DNA of 64,000 nt from Juglans regia (taxonomy: Eukaryota; Streptophyta; Magnoliopsida; Fagales; Juglandaceae): contig NC_049907.1 of NCBI RefSeq assembly GCF_001411555.2, positions 30,275,001-30,339,000 of the forward strand, given 5' to 3'. The stretch's first letter is position 1. Each line of letters begins with the position of its first letter. The notes below the pieces were generated by a model. That model was not told where the DNA came from. It was given only the letters and a program-made list of their open reading frames with translations, and made no database searches. The position numbers and the translations under genes were made by a program. Below are positions 12,501 through 24,500 of this stretch, one piece after another.

Positions 12501-15500
12501 CTCGATGAAAGATTTATGGTGCTGGTGGAATATGGTGGGGGTGGAAGACGTAACTTTATCTTCATTCTGGAAGATGTGGAGGAGAGGGGTTGGAGGAAAA
12601 TGGTAGCTGTGTTGAGAGATCTTCTTGGAAGATCTTCATAGCACCGGAGAAGACCTTGATTCCAGCCGAGAAGCTGTCGACGGTGAGCCAGCAGGTGGAG
12701 ACGTGGAGATAACGTCGCTGGAAGATGCAGAAGTCGATCCTCGGGCTATCGCAAAGCTGAGCGTCGATTCTCAATCCAATTATGGACAAACACGACCGAT
12801 AGACAAGGGCTGAGCTCCTCTCGAGATTCTGCTGGCAACAGTTCTGGCAACTGTTTTACAACCTTTGGAAGTAGCCCGTGTTCTATTTTTAGAGACAGGG
12901 AGTGAGGGGGGGGGGGGATTTGGGGCTTTCTTGGATGCTAGCTGCCTTGGTTGAGTGTTTGAGTGTGGGAGAAGTGGAGGGGGTCTTTGTTACAGAGATA
13001 CTTTTATAGAGATACTTTTATGTTTTCTATATCTAGATAGTATATCAGATAAATAGATAACGTGTACAGTAAATAGACTTAACGTGTAAATAGCAGCTAA
13101 CGTGTATAGTAAAACCAGCAGCAATTAAGCGCTGGCTTCAATGCTCGGTTGTAACCCTTTTCTATATAAATGAAGGAAAACAGTAGAAAGAGGTATTCAG
13201 ACCAATCTTGACATGGTATCAGAGCCCCTAGTCTGATATTCATCTCTGTGATCTTAATCCTTGAGTGTTGGCTTGTTGCGACGGGAGGAATTTTTTTTCT
13301 CGCTGTTTCCGCAAGTTTCTCTTGCTTTCCTTTTTTTTGGTATTCTCGGTTGGGAGTTGGAGCTGTTTGTGGTGTTTTCACTTGTGGGCTTGAGTATTTG
13401 GTGGCTGTCGTAGTTATTTTGGGTGTTACGAACACTGTTTTGCCTTGCGGGCTCCTTCTTTTGGTGCCTTCTTGTGGTGGTTGGGCAGCTGTGGGGCGGT
13501 AGGCCATTTCTGTGGCAGACGGCAGTTTCTGTGGTGGTCGACTCCTTCTGTGGGTGGCTGTGTGGTGGTCGGCTACGTCTGTGGTGGTTTGTTGGTGCTT
13601 CTCGGCACTTTCTGGGTAGTTTCTGGTGGTCGGCTACATCTTGTGGCGGTCCGAAAGTTTCTGGGTGTGGCTGTGTTGCAGTCAGGTCTCTCTCTGCTGG
13701 TTTCCGTAATTTTCTGGGCAGGTGTCGAAGTATTTCTACTTCGTCCGTAAGTATTTCTCTCCAACAACTGATTTTGGGCCCTTGTTCCGTGAAGTGCCTA
13801 TTTTTCTTGTGCCTTTGGGTCCTTTATTTTTAGTCTGGGCATTTTATTTTGGCCCCTCCTTGTTACCGTGACTTTGAGTTTGGCTTATTGTGATCCTAAT
13901 CTTACCACTTATTTGATTGACTACTTAAGCATATTTCTCTAAGTGCTTTTCATCATGTCTATTGAAAATACTATTGTTCGCTTTACTGGAAAGAATTTTC
14001 CTACGTGGGAATTTCAGTTTAAGATGTTTTTAAAAGAAAAAGAATTATCAAATCATATTGATAATTCTACTGAAGTTCCCACTAATGAAAAAGAATTTGC
14101 TCAATGGGAGGTCAAGGATGCCAAGGTAATCTCTTGGTTATTGGGGACGATTGAGTCCCACCTTGTGACCAATCTTCGTTGTCTTACTACGGCTCAAGCT
14201 ATGTGGGATTATCTTCACCGTATTTACCACCAAGATCATAGTGCTCGGAAGTTCCAATTAGAATTGGAAATTAGTACTTATAGTCAAGGCAATTTACCTA
14301 TCGCACAATTTTATTCTGGTTTTATTAACCTTTGGTGCGAGTATTCTGCCATTGTTCATGCTAAGGTTCCCACTACGGCACTCGCGGCTCTTCAAGCAAT
14401 TCATGCTAAGAGTCAACGCGATCAGTTTTTAATGAAGCTTCGACCCGAATTTGAGACCGTTCGAGCTGGTTTGTTGAACCGTAATCCGGTTCCTTCTTTG
14501 GATATTTGTTTGGGAGATTTGTTACGGGAAGAACAACGATTATCCACTCAGATGGGTATGACTTCTGAGAAGGTCTTTTCTGAGACTATGAATGTAGCTT
14601 ATGCAGCACAAGGGAGAGGGAAGAAAAAGTTGCAATGTTTCAGTTGCAAGGAATTTGGTCATATCGCTCGCAACTGTCCTAAGAAAGTTTGCAACTACTG
14701 CAAGAAAAAGGGTCATCTCATCAAAGATTGTCGAGTACGGCCTCAGAATCGCCAATCTCAAGCTTTTCAGGCGGTTGTACAGTCTTCTTCTTCATCTTCT
14801 GCGCCACCTACTGTAAGCTCTAATTCATCTGTTCTCACACCAGCAATGGTCCAACAGATGATTGTGTCTGCTTTTACAGCCTTAGGCCTGCAAGGTACAG
14901 GTACTAACTCAACTTCTTGGATTGTTGACTCGGGCGCTTCTAATCATATGACTGGTAATACGACGGGTCTCCATGATGTTCGTAAGTATAGAGGCATGCA
15001 AAATATTCAGATTGTTGATGACAGTACTCTCTTCCTATTACTGTTGTTGGTAATTTGGGCTCTTCATTTCGCGATGTTTTTGTCTCTCCTGGATTGTCTA
15101 CCAATTTCATTTCTGTTGGACAATTGGTAGATAATAATTGTGATGTTCACTTTTCTCGTGGTGGTTGTCTTGTGCAGAATCAGGTGTCGGGGACGGTGAT
15201 CGCGAAGGGGCCTAAAATAGGACGTTTATTTCCCTTACAGTTTTCTATTCCTAATGTTGTTTCTCTTGCTTGTACGACTACTGCCAATACTAATGAAGTT
15301 TGGCATAAGAAATTAGGTCATCCTAATTCTGTTGTCTTGACTCATCTTATGAAACATGGCTTTTTGGGCAATAAAAATTCATTTTCTTCTTCTCTTGTAT
15401 ATTTGGATTGTGCTACTTGTCGTCTTGGTAAAAGTAAAACTTTACCTTTTCCTGCACATGGTAGTCGTGCGTCTAACTGTTTGAGATTGTGCATACTGAC

Positions 15501-18500
15501 GTTTGGGGTGTGAGTCCTATTATTTCTCATGGTCAGTATCGTTATTTTGTGACGTTTATAGATGATTATAGTCGATTCACCTAGATATATTTTCTCCGTT
15601 CTAAAGCTGACGTGTTTTCTGTCTTTCAAAAATTTGTTGCGCTTGTTGAGACACAGTTTAGTACTTGTATCAAAACTTTACGCTCCGACTCAGGGGGGGA
15701 GTACATGTCTCATTCTTTTCAAAATTTTCTTCAGCAAAAGGGGATCATTTCTCAGCGTTCTTGTCCATATACTCCTCAACAAAATGGAGTCGCTGAGCGT
15801 AAAAATCGTCATCTCTTAGATGTCGTCCTTACTTTATTGATTGATTCTTCTGTACCTTCTAAGTTTTGGGTAGAAGCTTTATCTACTGCTGTCTATTTGA
15901 TCAATCGTTTGCCTACTACTACTTTAGATTATGATTCTCCATATTTTCGATTATTTGGCATATCTCTTGAGTATCAATCCTTTCATGCATTTGGGTGTGT
16001 TTGTTTTGTTCATCTGCCACCTGTTGAGAGTCACAAGCTTGCTGCACAGTCTGTCATGTGTGCCTTTATGGGATATAGTCCCACTCTGAAATGATTTATT
16101 TGTTATGATGCTCATGCAAATAAATCCCGAATCTCACGGAATGTGATTTTCTTCTAAAATCAATATTTCTTTCAGTCTCAGGTTATTTCTAATCCTCCTA
16201 TTACTCTTCTTCCTGCTTTTGATGATGTGTCTTCTTGTATTAAGCGATTTCAACCAAGTATGGTGTATCATCGACGTCTTACCCCTTCTTCAACGCCCTT
16301 TCCAGACACTGATCCGTCACCTGATTCTACGATTCCTATACCTCGGCAGTCCACTCGGGTTACACATCCACCAGATAGGTATGGTTTTCCTCACACCTCG
16401 CTTACTGCCACTCTAGACACTATTTCTGTTCCTCACTCTTATACTCAGGCATCCACCCAAGCGTGTTGGCAGCAGGCCATGCAAGAGGAAATCCAAGCTC
16501 TTCAAGACAATCACACTTGGGACCTTATAATTTGTCCCTCTGATGTCAAACCTATTGGTTGTAAATGGGTATACTCAGTCAAGTTTCGAGTTGATGGCTC
16601 ACCGGACATATATAAGGCCCGTCTCGTGGTTCTTGGGAACCGACAGGAGTATGGTATTGATTATGAAGAAACATTTGCACCTGTTGCAAAAATGATTATT
16701 GTGCGGACTATCTTGGCACTTGCTGCCTTGCAAGGGTGGTTTTTTCCTCAGATGGATGTAAATAATGCTTTTCTACATGGAGATTTGAAGGAAGAAATCT
16801 ATATGTCTCCACCTCCCGGGATGTTTGCCACACCTTCCTCAGAAGTTTGTCGGCTACGCCGATCCTTGTATGGACTGAAACAGGCTCCGCGTACATGGTT
16901 TGACAAATTTCGCTCTAACCTGCTTGCTTTTCACTTTACTCAGAGTCAGTTTGATTCCTCTCTTTTTCTTCGCAAGACTTCTGCAGGAATCGTATTGCTT
17001 CTCGTATATGTTGATGACATTGTGATCACTGGCTCCGATACTGAGTTAATTAAGCAATTACAACAGCATCTCAAGGCCTCTTTTCACATGAAAGATCTTG
17101 GTCCCCTACAATATTTTCTTGGCCTTGAGGTACAACTTACTCCAACTGGTATGTTGTTACACCAGCACAAATACATGCAGGATGTTATTTCATTGAGTGG
17201 TCTCCAATCGGGTAACTCTGTTTTTACTCCCTTGGAGGTAAATCTTAAGCTTCGTCAAGAAGAATGGGAGCTTCTATCAGATCCATCCTTGTATCGGTAG
17301 CTTGTTGGGAGTTTGAACTACTTGATGATTACTCGTCCTGACATTTCTTTTGCTGTACAGCAAGTTAGTCAATTTATGCAGGCTCCCCGACATCTTCATT
17401 TAGCCGCTGTTCGTCACATTCTCCGATATCTGAAGGGCACCTCTACAAGCAGATTGTTCTTTCCTAAAGAATTTTCTTTACAGTTGGTGGGATATAGTGA
17501 TGCTGATTGGGCCGGATGTGCAGATACTCGTCGCTCTGTTACTGGCTAGTGCATGTTCTTAGGCAATGCACTCATTTCTTGGAAGAGTAAGAAGCAAGAC
17601 AGAGTTTCCAAGTCCTCTACTGAGTCTGAGTATCGTGCTATGTCTTCTGCATGCTCTGAGATCACATGGCTTCGTGGGTTATTGGGTGAACTTGGTTTTC
17701 CTCAACTACATCCCACTCCTCTTCATGCTGATAATACCAGTGCTATTCAGATCGCCGCTAATCCTGTCTTCCATGAGCGTAAGAAACATATCGAAGTCGA
17801 TTGCCATTCTATACGTGAATCCTTTGACAAACATGTGATTACGCTCCCTCACATTTCCACTGAACGTCAAACTGCAGACATATTCACTAAAGCTCTTTCT
17901 CGGCATCGGCATCAGTTCTTGGTTGACAAATTGATGCTTCTTGATCCACTAGCATCAATTTGAGGGGGGATGTTACAGAGATACTTTTATAGAGATACTT
18001 TTATGCTTTCTATATCTAGATAGTATATCAGATAAATAGATAACGTGTACAGTAAATAGACTCTTCGTGTACCGTAAATAGACTTAATGTGTAAATAGCA
18101 GCTAACGTGTATAGTAAAACCAGCAGCAATTAAGCGCTGGCTTCAATGCTCGGTTGTAACCCTTTTCTATATAAATGAAGGAAAACAGTAGAAAGAGGTA
18201 TTCAGACCAATCTTGACAGTCTTGTGGGCTATTAAAGCTCAATTGATGGGAGTTGTGGAGTATGTGAGAGATCTTATGATTAATGTGGATAAGGGGTTGG
18301 ACCTAGTCATGGGTTTGGGTGGTGGGTTGAAAACTGACAAGGGGGGGCGGAGGGTAGATCCTACGGGTTTGAAGGCCTCAAGTGCACCTGCAAAGGGCAC
18401 TTCGATGCCATCATAGATAGGGTTGTCGGACGTCGGCATCACTATTCATGCCAGTTTGCCGTCTGACTGCCCTCAATCACTAGTTGTAATTGGGGTTGGT

Positions 18501-21500
18501 ACCTTTTTCCAAGGTTCACTTTCAGTTGAAGATGGGGTCCTTCCAGGGTTTTGAGTAGTTTGGAAGAAGCAGACGAGCTTCTTTCAGAAGATGAAAATGG
18601 GGGGTAACAGAAGGTGGTGCTCCCCCTACCTATTTTATGCCTTTTGAGGGAGTAGTAGGGTCTGACAAAGTGGCACAAAAAGGGTCGTCTGGGGGTGGAG
18701 CACCTACAAGCAATGTTCTCGTTGATGGAACGACGACACCTACGCCAGAGGTGAAGGAACCTCTAATGGTGATAGCAACAATATAGCTGTTGAGGAGGTT
18801 CGGGATTTGAATGCAGGATACTGTGGGGAGGAAATTATGAGTTTATCGTTGGTGCCTTGTGAGGAGAAACGTCTAGGGTCGGGAGAGCAGTTGAGAACTG
18901 TGTTTGGGGATAATGTTGTTCCCCTAGTTTCTCTACCTCTTACAAACAACATAGCGGGTTCACTATCAAATTGGGTTCTGCATAAGGTTAACGAGATTTA
19001 GCATATTGTGGGGCTTTCATACAGAGGATGTGAAGACCAATTTAAAGCACTACTCACTGTAATAGAGGCGGGTCACTCGCTCGAAACCAAATCAAGTTCT
19101 AAAAAAAGTAGGGAGTTAAAGCACCTTTCTTGGGCAATCAACTACGATGCTAAAGGAGGTAGCTCAAGTCAAGGGAAGACGAAAGGGAGGGCATTATGAA
19201 GACGTCCTTATAAAGGGAGTTTCGGGTGGAGTATTAGTCTTACAAGGGGTGGGGGTTGGGGAGGTGTGTTCTATTCCAATTCAGGCTTGATGTATTTTGA
19301 ATAGATTTCTAATTTTCATGGGCTTTTTGTGTCATTTGGGGCTAGCTAGTATGAGCTAAGTGTTTCCTGTATACGTTCAGTGTACTTGGTTACTTCTATT
19401 GACATGTATAATATTTTTACTTATAAAAAAAGAATGTTGATGATGATTAGTTATGGGCTTTTGCTGGTATATACGGTCCAAATATGAACAGTACTAGAAG
19501 AATCTTATGGGAAGAACTTGTTGGAATTCATAGCCAGTGGAATTTACCATGGTGCATAGGTGGTGATTTTAATGTTACAAAGTTCCCAAGTGAACATTCA
19601 GGTGATAGCAGACTGTGACCAGCAATGGTAGAATTCTCGGAGTGTATTTTCGACTTAGGTTTGATGGATATTCCTCTCATGGGAGGTGCCTATACATGGT
19701 CCAATAACCATACGTGATCTAGATTGGACAGATTTTTAGTCTCATCAGAGTGGGAAAGCCATTATCTAGTTATCCAGATCTTTGTCAAAAGTGGTTGTCT
19801 CGCCTATGCTCTAATCATTTCCAATTATTACTAGATTGTGGAGATATTCAAGGAGGGTGTTGGTAGTTTAAGTTCGAAAATGTGGCTGAAACTGAAGGTT
19901 TTGTGGAAAGGGTTAGGCAATGGTGGTCTTCTTATCAGATTAATGGCACCCCTAACTTCATTTTTGCAGGTAAATTGAAAGTTCTAAAAAATGACTTAAT
20001 CCTATGGAATACTCAATCTTTTGGTGATGTAGAGGAGCTTCAGGAGTAGAGAGGACACAAGAGGGGCGGGCTCTTTCTATGGAGGAAGCATCTCGGAAGG
20101 CTAAGTTAACGGCAGAATTAGAAAGGGTTATGTTATTGGAGGAGATCTCTTGGCGTCAAAACTCAAGAGCATTATGGTTGAAAGAAGGAGACCAAAGCAC
20201 AAAGTTCTTTCACAGAGTGGCTAATTCTCGTAGGAGAACTAATACTATTGAGATACTAAAAATAGACGGAGTAGACTGTATGGAGGCTCCTGTGATTAGG
20301 GAGCATGTTGTGGGATTTTTGGAACGCTTACTTTCTGAACAGGTGGGATGGCGGCCAAAACTCGATGGACTATCTTTTGAGTCCATTGATACACAACAGG
20401 TTTTGTGGCTGGTGCGACCCTTTGAGGAGTTAGAGGTCCATAGCATGGTAAGGAGAATGATCAAAGATAAAGCACCTAGCCCCGACGGTTTTTTCATGGG
20501 ATTTTTTCAAACTTGTTGGGATGTGATGAAGGAGGACTTAATGAAAGTGTTCCAAGAATTCTTTTCGGTTTGGAAGTTTGAGAAAAGTCTTAACACCACA
20601 TTTATAGCACTCATTCCCAAGAAGTTTGCGGCTTCAGAGGTGAAGGATTACCCGCCCATTAGCCTTGTGAATTGGACATATAAGATCATTTCTAAGGTGC
20701 TTGCCAATGGCCTAGGAGAGGTTTTGGGGAGGATCATTACAAAACCCCAAAATGCATTTATTAAAGGTATGAAAATTCTAGATTCGGTTCAAATTGCTAA
20801 TGAATGCCTAGACAGTAGGCTTAAAATCTGGCCATATGAAGATCCTATGCAAGTTAGATATTGAGAATGCGTATGATCATGTTAATTGTGTCAAGATAGG
20901 TCGAAATATTGTATGAAAATAGCCAAAAAGGTACTCGGCCTTGTGGTTTCTCTCCAATATATAAACTGTACATCGGATTCTATACATGGAAAGGATTCTA
21001 TACATGTAAATAACATTGAATACGCTAATTCTATCCCTATACAATCTGTCAATTGTTAAGCTAATAATTCTGAAGAGTAAATCAAGGAAACAAATATGGA
21101 AACAAATATGGACAGCAAAGCTGTCCATTGACATCCCCCCTCAAATTGATGCGGGTTGATCAACCAACATCAATTTGCTACTTAGGAAGCAATGCCGATG
21201 ACGAGTAAGAGCCTTGGTAAAGATATCTGCAATTTGTAGCTCAGTGGAAATGTGCGGTAGAGTGATAACACGAGCTTCAAAGGCTTCACGGATAGAGTGA
21301 CAATCTACTTCAATATGCTTGGTGCGCTCATGGTAGACAGGATTAGCTGTGATCTGAATAGCACTTGTATTATCAGCGTGTAGAGGTGTAGGATCAATCT
21401 CAGAGAAGTCTAACTCAGCAAGCAAACCTCGAAGCCAAATAATCTCGGAACAAGCAAGAGACATCGCTCGGTATTCAGACTCGGTAGATGACTTAGAAAC

Positions 21501-24500
21501 TCTGTCTTGCTTCTTACTCTTCCAAGAGATCAACGCATCACCTAAGAACACACACCAACCAGTGATGGAGCGACGTGTATCAGCACAACCAGCCCAATCA
21601 GCATCGCTATAAGCAGCAAGACGAGGAGAATTGCCTGCAGGAAAGAATAACCCACGGGCAGAAGTGCCCTGAACATAGCGTATAATCCTACGAACAGCAG
21701 CCAAATGAAGATGACGGGGAGTTTGAAGAAACTGGCTGACTTGCTGTACAGCAAAGGAAATATCTGGTCTAGTGATAATGAGATAGACAAGGCTACCCAC
21801 CAACTTCCGATATAAACTGGGATCGGTGAGTAAGTCACCCTCCTCTTTGCGAAGCTTGACATTTAATTCCATGGGAGTATCGACAGAGGGAGCTTCCTGT
21901 AGTCCAGCTGTAGTCACCAAATCACTAGCATACTTATGCTGATTGAGGGAAATACCAGAGGAACTACGATGTACCTCAAGACCAAGAAAATATGTGAGAG
22001 ACCCAAGATCTTTCATATGAAAAGATTCTGAGAGATGAGTCTTGAGCTGGACAAGTAAAGCAGAATCGGAACCAGTGATCACAATATCATCAACATAAAC
22101 CAACAGGACAACAATACCCATGTCTGATTTTCGAAGAAACAATGAAGTGTCATACTTGCTCTGCTTGAAGGAAAATTGTAATAAAGTGGTTCGAAACTTA
22201 TCAAACCAGGCCCTTGGAGCTTGTTTGAGACCATAAAGAGAACGACGAAGTTTACATACATTGGAGGTCGGAGAGGGAAACAACCCTGGGGGCGGCTTCA
22301 TATAAATACACTCTTTAAGGTCCCCATGAAGAAAAGCATTCTTGACATCCATCTGATGTAGTGGCCAATCATGGGAAGCAGCAAGAGCTAGGATCGTACG
22401 AACAGTAGTCATCTTAGCCACAGGAGCAAAGGTCTCTTCATAATTGACACCATATTCTTGATTATTCCCAAGGGCAACAAGCCGAGCTTTATAACGATCC
22501 AAACTTCCATCAGAGCGAACCTTGACTGAGTAAACCCATTTGCAACCCAGAGGAACTATAGTGGAAGGACAAGGTTCAATGTCCCAAGTATGATTGGCCT
22601 CTAAAGCGGCAATCTCTTCCTGCATAGCTTGTCGCCAACAATCATGCTTGACAGCATGTGAGTAGCATGTGGGAATATCAAAATTGGACAAAGCAGCAGT
22701 AAGAGCGGAAATAGAATTGCCAGAAGAGAACCCATACCTATCTGGGGGTATAGACACTCGAGGAGAGCGACGTACCAAAGGCTCTGGAGGTGTGCTTGGG
22801 AGTTCCTACGCTATGTGCTTGGGATGTGTGGTTTTGGGAAGAAATGGTGCTCGTGGATTAGATGGTGCATTTCAACAGTGAAGTTTTCAATCTTGGTGAG
22901 TGGCAGCCCAAATGGTTTCTTTAACAGTTCTCGAGGTCTAAGACAAAGGAGACTCATTGTCCCCACTCCTATTTGTTCTTGTCATGGAGGCACTTAGCAA
23001 AATGATTTTAGCCTTGGTGAACATTGGCTTTATTGATGGATTCTCGGTTGTTAATCCTAATAGGGGCACCATTAACATATCTCATGTATAGTTTACAGAT
23101 GATACATTGATTTTTTGTATGGCAGAACAAAACCAAATTGGAACATTGAGGGCATTATTACTTTGTTTTGAAGCGGCATTAGGGTTGAAAGTGAACTTTG
23201 ATAAATTAGAAATGGTGCCAGTGGGCAATGTTTGTAACATCCGGTAGTTGGCTAATATTCTTGGATGTAAGGTTTCCTCTCTTCCCATGAATTACTTTGG
23301 TCTTCCTTTGGGGGCAGCTGCAAGATCTATATCGATTTGGTATACAGTGGTGGAGAAGATTGAATGCAGATTGACAGGTTGTAAAAGATTATATCTCTCA
23401 AAAGGTGGTAGGATCACTCTTATCAAAAGTACTCTTTCTAATCTACCAATATATTTTTTATCTGTACTCCCAATTCCAGCAAGTGTGGTCAACCACATTG
23501 AGAAGTTGTATCGTGATTTTCTTTGGAGTGGGATAGGAGACAAATTCAAGTATCATCTAGTCAAGTGGGATAAAGTATGCTCTCCAATCTCTTTGGGTGG
23601 GTTGGATATTAGAAATTTGAAGATTTTCAATCGAGCCTTGCTTGGGAAGTGGTTGTGGAGATATAATACGGAACTAGAAGTCCTATGGAAGTCAGTGATT
23701 GATTGCAAATATGGAGGTATGTGGGGGGGGGCGGGTGCACTAGGGAGGTTCACAGGGTTTATGGAGTGGGAATTTGGAAACACATTAGAAGAGGGTGGGG
23801 GATTTTTACTCAGCTGGTGTTGGGTGATGGATCTAGAATAAAATTCTGAACTGACCTGTGGTGTGGAGATCAAGCCCTAAAGGATTCATTCCCATCAGTT
23901 TTTAGAATTGCATGTGAGAAAGATGCATCAATGGCTAATTGTATGGAGTTCTCTGGGGATCTAGTCCATCGGAACGTGAATTTCACTAGAGCAGCCCAAG
24001 ATTGGGAAGTTGGCAGCATTGAGGAGTTCTTTGGTCTTCTTACACCATGATGCCAAGAACACAAGGAGCTAACAAGATGTGGTGGATACCCACCGGTAAA
24101 GGTACATTCTTGGTCCATTATTTTTATAAGTCTCTTACACAACCACAGAATATGCAATTCCCATGTAGAAGGATTTGGAGAAACAAGACGCCTCATAAAG
24201 GGGCATTTTTTGTATGGACAACAGCATTAGATAAGATCTTGACGATGGATAATCTACAGAAACATAAGGTGATCATAGTAGATTGGTGCTATATGTGTAG
24301 GAAAAGTGGTGAAACTCTGGATCATTTACTGTTGCATTGTGAGGTTGCTGGAAAGTTAAGGAATCAAGTGTTCAATAGATTGGAGTTTGCTTGGGTTATG
24401 CTTGCCACAGTGACAGAGCTCGTGGCCAGTTGGACAAATCTACAAGGTCTACCACAAATCTCAGTGGTGTGGAAAATGGTCCCAATTTGTATCCTGTGAT

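Larger units (their letters stand above)
12988..18218 (+). mobile_element. Copia-1, complete but defective LTR retrotransposon
   Basis: 5231 bp, with LTRs at 12988-13213 and 17971-18218 (both TGTTACAG...CTTGACA), tRNA-iMet primer site at 13214, polypurine tract at 17964 and 5-bp TSD GTCTT. Gene order gag, protease, integrase, reverse transcriptase, RNase H is that of Ty1/Copia. The LTRs differ at about two bases plus one 22-bp tandem copy, so insertion is recent, yet the coding region has at least two frameshifts and five stops. It is inserted in LINE-B ORF1. Confidence 0.97.
20889..22798 (-). mobile_element. Copia-2, 5'-deleted Copia fragment
   Basis: On the minus strand it reads RT, RNase H, polypurine tract, 3' LTR. 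Its 3' LTR end abuts LINE-B at codon VN-W. At the other edge the LINE frame resumes as TTG-GGAGTTCC (22796 on), giving W-E-F-L. The 5' LTR, gag, protease, integrase and start of RT are missing. The TTG at 22796-22798 matches the end of the left flank AATTG, so the deletion may end inside the right target duplication. Confidence 0.93.

Noticed and set aside
13226..13833. ORFs of 84 to 136 codons between the Copia-1 primer site and gag
   Set aside because: They lie in the untranslated leader. Their Gly/Val/Trp-rich text comes from TGGTGG-rich composition.
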